Assembly: GCA_045602925.1 (NCBI GenBank)
Contig: JAZSCN010000012.1
Location: forward strand, 1-64,000
DNA from: UBA7477 sp045602925
Lineage (GTDB): Bacteria; Bacillota; Clostridia; Oscillospirales; Ruminococcaceae
Direction of reading: 5' to 3'
Length of the DNA stretch: 64,000 bases
The notes below the pieces were generated by a model, which saw only the letters and a program-made list of their open reading frames with translations, did no database searches and was not told the origin of the DNA. Of this stretch, positions 16,966 to 24,170 are shown piece by piece. The translations under genes were made by a program, and so were the position numbers. Position 1 is the stretch's first letter. Every line of letters begins with the position of its first letter.

Positions 16966-19494
16966 CTAGGCTTTTGCATCAAACCAGCTCTTGCCAATTT
17001 GAACTTCTGCAGGTATAGGAACCGAGAGCTTAACAGCATTGTTCATTTCTTCAGCTAATACCTCAGAAGCTCTTGCTGCGTCTTTTTCGCAAGCTTCAAT
17101 AATAAGTTCGTCGTGTACTTGAAGAATAAGTCTAGCATCAAGTTTTTCTGCTTTAAGTCTGTTGTAAACCTTGACCATTGCAATCTTGATAATGTCAGCA
17201 GCAGCACCCTGGATTGGAGCATTCATCGCTGCACGTTTTCCGAAAGCTTGAAGCATCTTGTTTGAGGAAGAAAGCTCCGGGATGTATCTTCTTCTGCCGA
17301 AGATGGTAGTTACATATCCATTCTTTATGCCTTCTTCTACGGTTTTGTCCATAAACCTTGAAACCTCAGGGAAGTTGTCAAGATAGCTTTGGATGTATCT
17401 TTTAGCTTCTGCTACAGAAACCCCTATATCCTTGGATAGTGAAAATGCACCAATACCATAAATTATTCCAAAATTTACAGCCTTTGCAGCACGCCTGAGT
17501 TCAGGAGTTACAAAATCAACAGGCAGGTCAAAAACCTGCGAAGCAGTAGAAGCGTGTATATCTCCACCACTAAGGAAGATTTCCTGCATGTTTTTGTCAC
17601 CACAAACAGCAGCTAAAACTCTAAGCTCAATCTGGCTGTAGTCAGCGTCAAGTAGTACCTTGCAATCATCTGAAATAAAGAACTTACGCATATTTCTGCC
17701 AATTTCTTTTCTAACAGGAATGTTTTGAACGTTAGGCTCTGTAGATGAAATTCTGCCAGTTCTTGTTTCAGTTTGCTTAAAAACAGAACGCACTCTACCA
17801 TCATCACAAACGACCTTTAAAAGTCCGTCAACATAAGTCGAACTGAGCTTTGTAAGTGTCCTGTATTCGAGTATTTTTTCAATAATAGGATGTCTGCCTA
17901 CGAGGCTCTCTAAAACTTCTGCATTTGTAGAGTATCCTGATTTTGTTTTCTTTTTGCATGGAAGTGCAAGGTCCTCAAAAAGAATAACGCCAAGCTGTTT
18001 AGGCGAGCTGATATTAAATTCCTTGCCGGCAAGTAGATATATTTCTTCTTGTAAAACATCAATTTGTGACCTGATTTGCTCACCAAAGGTTTTTACACCC
18101 TCAATGTCAATCTTTACACCTTCAACCTCCATTGAAGCTAATACCTCACAAAGAGGCTGTTCGATTTCGTATAGAAGCATATCCATCTGCGCAAGAGAAA
18201 TTTCAGAGCGAAGCTTTTGACAAAGCGCAGGGAGAGAAGCTATGTCAGAATATCCTTCAACATCTTTTCTGTAGTAAACCTTGTAGCAAGAACAAAGATT
18301 TTCACAAGTATAATCTACTGATTGAGAATTTAACAGATAACCTGCAAGGTCACAGCAAAATTCAATATTACAAGCTAAAGCATTGTTTTCAATACAAAGC
18401 TTATGAGCAGTCTTTGCATTGAAGCAAGACTTTTTGCAATCGCTTGTGAGATAAGATAGAATAAGCTCATTATTATCTGTCGAGTAAATTTTCTTGCCGT
18501 CAGTGATGTGTAGAGCACCATTATCATAGATGAAATATGTTTCACTGAAAGACGATATTTCTTGCGCATTTAAAGTAGAAATTTCAAATTTGCATAATTC
18601 AGCTTCACAGGGCTTGTCTTCAGCTGGTGCAGCTGTAGTGTCACCTGAAACAAGCTTTTCACGAAGCTTGAACATTTCCATATCACCGAGAATAGAGAAT
18701 AGCTCTTCTTCGTTTTGTCCTTTAAGAAGATAGCTCTCGGGCGTTTTGTCTATCGGAGCATCCTTAACGATAGTACCAAGCCATCGGCTTTCATAAGCAC
18801 TGTCCTTGCCGTTTTGAAGCTTGGTCTTGACAGATGGAGAAAGCTTTGCGTTTTCAAGCTCCTCGTATAGCTTATCAATATTGCCAAATTCTTGTATAAG
18901 TGAAAGTGCTGTCTTTTCGCCAATTCCTGCTACACCGGAAATATTGTCTGAACTGTCGCCTTGAAGTGCCTTGACTTCAATAAGCTGTATAGGCTTTAAT
19001 CCGTATACATCGTTAACCATAGCAGTATCATATACTACAGTGCCTTTATTGGTAGCGAGTCTGACAGTAGTGGTATCATTTATAAGCTGAAGACTATCTC
19101 TGTCACCTGTAACAATATAGCATTCATTTTCACCCGAGAAAATCTCTGAAAGTGTACCAAGAATGTCGTCAGCTTCATAACCCTCACACTCAATAACCTT
19201 AACGCCCATTACAGTAAGAATTTGTTTAATAATAGGCATCTGCTGAGCTAGCTCAGGTGGCATGCCTTTTCTATTAGCTTTGTAACTTGAAACCTGCTTG
19301 TGCCTGAAGGTAGGGGATTTTAAGTCGAAAGCAACAGCCACGCAATCTGGGTTTACTTCAGAAAATTCCTTAATATAAATGTTTAAAAAGCCGGTCAGCG
19401 CATTAGTGAAAAAACCTTTAGAATTAGAGAGCATTCTTATTCCGTAAAATGCTCTGTTCATTATGCTGTTGCCGTCAATAGCAAGTATCTTCAT
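16966..19494 (-). CDS. polA: DNA polymerase I
   Basis: This 842-residue protein handles Okazaki-fragment processing and repair synthesis. ATG 19494 follows GGAG with 8 nt spacing. The N-terminal third is the 5'-nuclease domain ('EGYEADDILGTLSEIF', 'TGDRDSLQLI', 'GVAGIGEKTA'). The middle 3'-5' exonuclease-like domain lacks the DxE motif (the equivalent position reads 'FIYDNGALHI'), so proofreading is probably lost, as in Bacillus Pol I. The polymerase domain is intact: 'DADYSQIELR', 'RRAAKAVNFGIIYG' and 'LQVHDELI'. The gene follows the NPPY methyltransferase by 18 nt and is probably co-transcribed. Confidence 0.97.
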   Translation of the reverse strand: MKILAIDGNSIMNRAFYGIRMLSNSKGFFTNALTGFLNIYIKEFSEVNPDCVAVAFDLKSPTFRHKQVSSYKANRKGMPPELAQQMPIIKQILTVMGVKVIECEGYEADDILGTLSEIFSGENECYIVTGDRDSLQLINDTTTVRLATNKGTVVYDTAMVNDVYGLKPIQLIEVKALQGDSSDNISGVAGIGEKTALSLIQEFGNIDKLYEELENAKLSPSVKTKLQNGKDSAYESRWLGTIVKDAPIDKTPESYLLKGQNEEELFSILGDMEMFKLREKLVSGDTTAAPAEDKPCEAELCKFEISTLNAQEISSFSETYFIYDNGALHITDGKKIYSTDNNELILSYLTSDCKKSCFNAKTAHKLCIENNALACNIEFCCDLAGYLLNSQSVDYTCENLCSCYKVYYRKDVEGYSDIASLPALCQKLRSEISLAQMDMLLYEIEQPLCEVLASMEVEGVKIDIEGVKTFGEQIRSQIDVLQEEIYLLAGKEFNISSPKQLGVILFEDLALPCKKKTKSGYSTNAEVLESLVGRHPIIEKILEYRTLTKLSSTYVDGLLKVVCDDGRVRSVFKQTETRTGRISSTEPNVQNIPVRKEIGRNMRKFFISDDCKVLLDADYSQIELRVLAAVCGDKNMQEIFLSGGDIHASTASQVFDLPVDFVTPELRRAAKAVNFGIIYGIGAFSLSKDIGVSVAEAKRYIQSYLDNFPEVSRFMDKTVEEGIKNGYVTTIFGRRRYIPELSSSNKMLQAFGKRAAMNAPIQGAAADIIKIAMVKVYNRLKAEKLDARLILQVHDELIIEACEKDAARASEVLAEEMNNAVKLSVPIPAEVQIGKSWFDAKA

Positions 19495-19512
19495 AAACAA
19501 TTCTCCAATATA

Positions 19513-20232
19513 TTATAATCTGTATATTCGCTTCATTTCATCAGAATAATCGCCATTTTCATTAGTTGTGAATAGGGGTGCTTCAACCTTTAAATATGGC
19601 TTTGAACCCTTCTTCCCCTCAATAAGGAATAACCAAGGGTCACTTGTCGGCGTCTTTTGTACCATTCTAAGCCTTTTGGGTTCGATTCCGTTTTGCTTCA
19701 TTGCATACATGGTGTCGCACAGACGCTCGGGCCTATTGCAAATGCAAAGCCTTCCGCCAAATTTAAGATTGCGAGCAGCTGCCTTGCAGACATCGTCAAT
19801 GTCACAGAGAACCTCGTGCCTTGCAATAGTAACAGCGTCATCCTTGTTTTTTAGACCGGTGTTGTTGAGCTTGTATGGGGGATTGCAGGTGATTACGTCA
19901 AGCTCAAAATCAGATTTGTATTCTTTAAGGTCACAACCAAATATTTCTAAGGTGTCAAGTGAGCTTTTTTCTTTCGTAAGCCTGAGTTGACAAATCGCTT
20001 TCTCTTGGATTTCAACTGCAGCTACATACTTGGGCTTACAATTTCTAATCATTAAAAGTGCAATTATGCCACTTCCTGAGCAAAGGTCACATACTGTATC
20101 TTTATTTCTCGGTGAAGCAAAATCAGCCAGTAAAAAAGCGTCCGTTCCAAAGCGATGCTCAGATGAAATGCAGATATCAATGCCGTCGCCCAAGCTTTCA
20201 TATTCAAAATCAATGTATTTATTGTTATCCAT
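19513..20232 (-). CDS. TrmN6/YfiC-type tRNA adenine-N6 methyltransferase
   Basis: This 239-residue class I SAM-dependent methyltransferase shows motif I 'VCDLCSGSGIIALLMI' (about residues 45-60) for AdoMet binding and the catalytic 'ITCNPPY' motif of N6-adenine methyltransferases. The 'HRFGTDAFLLADFA' N-terminus is typical of the tRNA1(Val) A37 methyltransferase family (YfiC/YabB). Substrate is inferred from family only. GAGG precedes ATG 20232. It is upstream of polA and shares a strong promoter. Confidence 0.85.
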   Translation of the reverse strand: MDNNKYIDFEYESLGDGIDICISSEHRFGTDAFLLADFASPRNKDTVCDLCSGSGIIALLMIRNCKPKYVAAVEIQEKAICQLRLTKEKSSLDTLEIFGCDLKEYKSDFELDVITCNPPYKLNNTGLKNKDDAVTIARHEVLCDIDDVCKAAARNLKFGGRLCICNRPERLCDTMYAMKQNGIEPKRLRMVQKTPTSDPWLFLIEGKKGSKPYLKVEAPLFTTNENGDYSDEMKRIYRL

Positions 20233-20300
20233 AATTCCTCACAATATGTCATTTCAACTCTTGGATAGCTGAATGTTAAACAAAGTAATGCAGTATATTT

Positions 20301-20329
20301 ATTATATCATAAAAAAATATCAACTGCAA
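20301..20329 (-). promoter_or_regulatory. Promoter of the methyltransferase-polA genes
   Basis: The minus strand reads TTGCAG (20329-20324), a 17-bp spacer and TATAAT (20306-20301). Confidence 0.8.
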
Positions 20330-20392
20330 TATATTTAATTTGTACTTTCTGCAAAACAAAGATTAAATTTGATAAAAAGTTGTCAAAATCAC

Positions 20393-20421
20393 TTGCAAAA
20401 AGAAAGAAGATAAGGTATAAT
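20393..20421 (+). promoter_or_regulatory. Promoter of the Fe-S scaffold/GGGtGRT pair
   Basis: TTGCAA (20393-20398), a 17-bp spacer and perfect TATAAT (20416-20421). This is divergent from the methyltransferase promoter about 65 bp away. Confidence 0.82.
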
Positions 20422-20479
20422 ATTATTGTGTTGCGGAATATAATTCCGCTACTAATCTAGAAGGGAGTTTTAAAACAGT

Positions 20480-21172
20480 ATGACTTATTCACATGAAGTT
20501 GAAAAGATGTGCCCTATCGCTCAGGGCGTAGCTCATGGCGCTGCTCCTATCCCGGAGGAAGCTAAGTGGGTTAAGGCTAAGGAAATCTCTGATATTTCTG
20601 GCTTTACACATGGTGTTGGCTGGTGTGCTCCACAGCAGGGTACTTGCAAGCTCACACTTAACGTTAAGGAAGGCGTTATCCAGGAATGTCTCGTAGAAAC
20701 ACTTGGATGCTCAGGTATGACTCATTCAGCAGCTATGGCTTCTGAAATTCTTCCTGGTAGAACAATTCTTGAGGCTCTTAATACTGACCTCGTTTGTGAC
20801 GCTATCAATACAGCTATGAGAGAGCTTTTCCTCCAGATTGTATACGGCCGTACACAGAGTGCTTTCTCTGAAGACGGACTTCCAATCGGTGCTGGACTTG
20901 AAGACCTCGGTAAGGGCCTTCGTTCACAGGTTGGTACAATGTATGGTACTCTTGCAAAGGGACCACGTTACCTCGAAATGACAGACGGTTACGTTACAGG
21001 TGTAGCTCTTAATGAGGATGACGAAATTATCGGCTACAAGTTTGTTAACTTCGGTAAGATGATGGACTTCATCAAGGCAGGCGACGATGCTAACACAGCA
21101 TTCGAAAAGGCTCAGGGCCAGTACGGCAGAGTTGCAGATGCTGCTAAGATTGTTGACCCAAGAAAGGAATAA
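20480..21172 (+). CDS. U-type iron-sulfur scaffold-like protein
   Basis: This 230-residue cytosolic protein resembles NifU/IscU in its first half. 'GWCAPQQGTCKLTLNV' fits the first ligand region and 'LVETLGCSGMTHSAAMASEIL' the second. The third canonical ligand (HCS) is not evident, so cluster assembly or transfer is uncertain. The C-terminal 110 residues, rich in Gly and acidic residues, are specific to this group. Codon use is strongly biased (AAG, GCT, CTC, ATC), like highly expressed genes. It is paired with the next gene, 14 nt downstream; this pair recurs in anaerobic Firmicutes and Bacteroidetes as far as I recall. Confidence 0.8.
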   Translation: MTYSHEVEKMCPIAQGVAHGAAPIPEEAKWVKAKEISDISGFTHGVGWCAPQQGTCKLTLNVKEGVIQECLVETLGCSGMTHSAAMASEILPGRTILEALNTDLVCDAINTAMRELFLQIVYGRTQSAFSEDGLPIGAGLEDLGKGLRSQVGTMYGTLAKGPRYLEMTDGYVTGVALNEDDEIIGYKFVNFGKMMDFIKAGDDANTAFEKAQGQYGRVADAAKIVDPRKE

Positions 21173-21186
21173 GGAGGTAACGAACT

Positions 21187-22185
21187 ATGGCTTTATTTGA
21201 ATCATATGAAAGAAGAGAGAAGCAGATTCTTGCTTGTCTCAGCGAATATGGCATTAGCTCTATCGAAGAGTGTGCTGAAATCTGCAAGGCTAAGGGCCTC
21301 GACATTTATAAGCTCGTAGAAGGCATTCAGCCAATCTGCTTTGAAAACGCAAAGTGGGCTTACACAGTAGGTTGCGCAATCGCAATCAAGAAGGGCTGCA
21401 CAAAGGCTTCTGAAGCTGCTGCAGCAATCGGTATCGGTCTTCAGTCATTCTGTATCCCTGGTTCAGTTGCTGACCAGAGAAAGGTTGGTCTCGGCCACGG
21501 TAACCTCGGCAAGATGCTCCTTGAAGAAGATACAGAGTGCTTCGCATTCCTCGCAGGTCACGAATCTTTCGCTGCTGCTGAAGGTGCTATCGGTATCGCT
21601 GAAAAGGCTAACAAGGTTAGAAAGAACCCACTTAGAGTTATCCTTAACGGTCTCGGCAAGGATGCTGCTCAGATTATTGCTAGAATCAACGGCTTTACAT
21701 ACGTTGAAACTGAAATGGATTATCACACAGGCGAGGTTAAGGAAGTATTCCGTAAGGCTTACTCTGAAGGACTTCGTTCAAAGGTTAACTGCTACGGCGC
21801 TAACGACGTAGTAGAAGGCGTTGCAATCATGTGGAAGGAAAACGTTGACGTTTCTATCACAGGTAACTCTACTAACCCTACAAGATTCCAGCACCCAGTT
21901 GCAGGTACATACAAGAAGGAAAGAATCGAAGCTGGTAAGAAGTATTTCTCAGTTGCTTCCGGCGGTGGTACAGGTAGAACTCTCCACCCAGACAATATGG
22001 CTGCTGGCCCTGCTTCCTACGGTATGACAGATACACTCGGAAGAATGCACTCTGACGCTCAGTTTGCTGGTTCTTCTTCTGTTCCTGCTCACGTTGAAAT
22101 GATGGGACTTATCGGCGCAGGTAACAACCCAATGGTTGGTATGACTGTTGCTTGTGCAGTTGCTATCGAAGAGGCTATGAAGTAA
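21187..22185 (+). CDS. GGGtGRT family protein, function unknown
   Basis: This 332-residue cytosolic protein carries the eponymous 'GGGTGRT' motif near residue 259, and glycine- and alanine-rich repeats such as 'EAAAAIGIGLQSFCIPG'. Cysteines at 'EECAEICKAKG', 'GCAIAIKKGC' and near the C-terminus might bind metal, but this is speculation. Codon bias is extreme and matches that of the preceding scaffold-like gene, so both are probably among the cell's most expressed proteins. GGAGG precedes the ATG. The name describes a motif, not a function. Context suggests a role in iron-sulfur or redox metabolism. Confidence 0.82.
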   Translation: MALFESYERREKQILACLSEYGISSIEECAEICKAKGLDIYKLVEGIQPICFENAKWAYTVGCAIAIKKGCTKASEAAAAIGIGLQSFCIPGSVADQRKVGLGHGNLGKMLLEEDTECFAFLAGHESFAAAEGAIGIAEKANKVRKNPLRVILNGLGKDAAQIIARINGFTYVETEMDYHTGEVKEVFRKAYSEGLRSKVNCYGANDVVEGVAIMWKENVDVSITGNSTNPTRFQHPVAGTYKKERIEAGKKYFSVASGGGTGRTLHPDNMAAGPASYGMTDTLGRMHSDAQFAGSSSVPAHVEMMGLIGAGNNPMVGMTVACAVAIEEAMK

Positions 22186-22199
22186 ATTTCATACATATT

Positions 22200-22231
22200 A
22201 AGACCGTGTCTTTATGATACGGTCTTTTTGT
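22200..22231 (+). terminator. Intrinsic terminator after the GGGtGRT gene
   Basis: AAGACCGT (22200-22207) and ACGGTCTT (22219-22226) plus TC/GA inner pairs form a stem followed by TTTTTG. Confidence 0.88.
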
Positions 22232-22244
22232 CGTAAAAAATCTC

Positions 22245-22273
22245 TTTACATTTTTATAAAAAAAGTATATAAT
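22245..22273 (+). promoter_or_regulatory. Promoter of prfB
   Basis: TTTACA (22245-22250), a 17-bp spacer and TATAAT (22268-22273). Confidence 0.75.
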
Positions 22274-22310
22274 AATCTAGTATGTATTTTAGTTTTGAAA
22301 GGAAATTACT

Positions 22311-23429
22311 ATGGTTATTCTTGACGATTTAAAGCAAGAACTTGAAAGCTTCAGACCAAAGCTAAAGGAACTTTATGAAGTGCTTGCTATCGACAATAAA
22401 AAGGAAGAAATCAAGACACTGCAGAATGAAGCCGCACAGCCTGATTTTTGGGATGATACAGATAATTCCCATAAAGTACTTAAAAAGACAAGTGCATTGC
22501 AAGGCGTTGTCAATAAGTACGAAAAGCTATGTTCGAGTTTTGATGATATAGGTGTTATGATCGAGCTTGCAGCCGAAGAGGACGACGAAAGTATACTCCC
22601 TGAAATAAAAGGAGAGCTTTCTGTCTTTACTGCAGGTGTTGATGAGCTTACGCTTGCTACTTTACTTAAGGGAGAGTATGATGCAAATAACGCTATCCTT
22701 ACTCTCCACGCTGGTGCAGGCGGAACAGAAGCTCAGGATTGGGCTGAAATGCTGCTGAGAATGTACCAGCATTGGGCTGATAGACGAGGCTTTAAAACTA
22801 CCTTGTTAGATAGCCTCGAAGGAAATGACGCAGGAATTAAAATGGCTTCGATTATGATTGAAGGCGATAATGCTTACGGATATCTTAAGAGCGAAGCCGG
22901 TATCCATAGACTTGTTAGAGTTTCACCATTTGACGCATCCGGAAGCAGACATACTTCCTTTGCAGCTGTAGATGTAATGCCGGAAATCGATGAGGATATG
23001 AGCGTAGAAATAAGACCTGAGGATGTCAAGATGGATGTCTTCAGAGCATCCGGTGCAGGAGGACAGCATATCAATAAGACATCATCTGCAGTCAGACTCA
23101 CTCACATTCCTACAGGTATCGTATGTGCCTGCCAAACGCAGCGTTCGCAGGTGCAGAATAGAGAATATGCTATGAAAATGCTCGTGTCAAAGCTTATTGA
23201 AATTAAGGAAAGAGAGCATTTAGAAAAGATAGATGACATCAAGGGCGTACAGAAAGAAATCGCTTGGGGTGCACAGATTCGCTCTTATGTGTTTATGCCA
23301 TATACACTCGTCAAAGACCATAGAACAGGTTATGAACAGGGTAATGTCGGCGGTGTTATGGACGGTGACTTAGACGGCTTTATTAATGCATATCTAAAGG
23401 CTCTTTCACTTGGTCAGATTCAAAAGTAA
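22311..23429 (+). CDS. prfB: Peptide chain release factor 2
   Basis: This 372-residue release factor decodes UGA and UAA. GGQ lies at 250-252 ('GAGGQHINKTSSAVRL'). The SPF tripeptide in 'VRVSPFDASGSRH' is the RF2 anticodon-like motif. Many bacterial prfB genes need a +1 frameshift at an early UGA; here the N-terminal region ('LYEVLAIDNKKEEI') is read continuously, so no frameshift is used. AAAGG precedes ATG 22311. The gene is followed by its own intrinsic terminator. Confidence 0.97.
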   Translation: MVILDDLKQELESFRPKLKELYEVLAIDNKKEEIKTLQNEAAQPDFWDDTDNSHKVLKKTSALQGVVNKYEKLCSSFDDIGVMIELAAEEDDESILPEIKGELSVFTAGVDELTLATLLKGEYDANNAILTLHAGAGGTEAQDWAEMLLRMYQHWADRRGFKTTLLDSLEGNDAGIKMASIMIEGDNAYGYLKSEAGIHRLVRVSPFDASGSRHTSFAAVDVMPEIDEDMSVEIRPEDVKMDVFRASGAGGQHINKTSSAVRLTHIPTGIVCACQTQRSQVQNREYAMKMLVSKLIEIKEREHLEKIDDIKGVQKEIAWGAQIRSYVFMPYTLVKDHRTGYEQGNVGGVMDGDLDGFINAYLKALSLGQIQK

Positions 23430-23437
23430 CAATTTTT

Positions 23438-23470
23438 GCAGGCTTTTTAGTAAAGCCTGCTCGTTTTTTC
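23438..23470 (+). terminator. Intrinsic terminator after prfB
   Basis: GCAGGCTTT (23438-23446) pairs with AAAGCCTGC (23452-23460), followed by TCGTTTTTT. Confidence 0.9.
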
Positions 23471-23499
23471 TTGACAATATAATAAAAAGATGTTATCAT
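23471..23499 (+). promoter_or_regulatory. Promoter of the cytidylate-kinase-like gene
   Basis: TTGACA (23471-23476), a 17-bp spacer and TATCAT (23494-23499), directly after the prfB terminator. Confidence 0.75.
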
Positions 23500-23529
23500 T
23501 TTTCTATCAATTATTTTGGAGGAAGATTT

Positions 23530-24132
23530 ATGCCTGCTTTTCATTCAATAACAATCGAAAGACAATATGCAAGTGGTGGAAGCGAAATAGGAAAGCTTCT
23601 TGAGGAAATACTGGGTATACCATGCCATGACCATGATATATTGGAAAAAGCTGCTGATAATTGTGGAGTTCCAAAGGATATGGTAGAATACGCCGAGGAA
23701 ACTTCAACTAATATTTTCCTTTTTGGACTTTCGATGCTAAAGGGTGAAAAAGACGAGCTTCCTGTCCCTGAAAAGATTTTTGCTGAAGAAACAAAGATAA
23801 TTACAGATATCGTTAAGAAGGAAAACAGCATTATCGTGGGTAGATGTGCAGGATATATTCTTAAAAATATTGTCCGTTCACTTAATGTGTATATTTATTC
23901 TGATTATGAAAAGAGATTTGACAGAGCGATAAACGTATACGGTATTTCTGACGAAGAAGCTGAAGACGTTATAAAGAAGTTCGATAAAAAACGTTCTGAC
24001 TTCTACCACGCCAATACAAAGCGTAAGTGGAGCGATAAGGAATGCTACCACCTCTGCCTTAACAGTGGTCTTCTCGGTACAAAGCGTTGTGCCGAAATTA
24101 TCGCAATGGTTTATAAAGCATCACAGGAATAA
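23530..24132 (+). CDS. Cytidylate kinase-like family protein
   Basis: This 200-residue protein starts at ATG 23530 with GGAGG upstream. 'ITIERQYASGGSEIGKLLEEILGIPCHDHDIL' fits the phosphate-binding loop and N-terminal fold of the cytidylate-kinase-like family (P-loop form 'YASGGSEIG' instead of GxxGxGKS/T). 'IIVGRCAGYIL' and a helical C-terminus follow. The family is defined by fold; whether it phosphorylates CMP is not established. It is monocistronic. Confidence 0.82.
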   Translation: MPAFHSITIERQYASGGSEIGKLLEEILGIPCHDHDILEKAADNCGVPKDMVEYAEETSTNIFLFGLSMLKGEKDELPVPEKIFAEETKIITDIVKKENSIIVGRCAGYILKNIVRSLNVYIYSDYEKRFDRAINVYGISDEEAEDVIKKFDKKRSDFYHANTKRKWSDKECYHLCLNSGLLGTKRCAEIIAMVYKASQE

Positions 24133-24135
24133 TTA

Positions 24136-24170
24136 AAAGGTCAACGATTTTTAGTCGTTGACCTTTTTGG
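24136..24170. terminator. Intrinsic terminator between convergent genes
   Basis: AAAGGTCAACGA (24136-24147) and TCGTTGACCTTT (24155-24166) form a 12-bp stem with T-tracts on both strands. Confidence 0.92.

Noticed and set aside
22311..22400. Programmed frameshift in prfB
   Set aside because: The early region is read in one frame with no in-frame TGA at the expected site.
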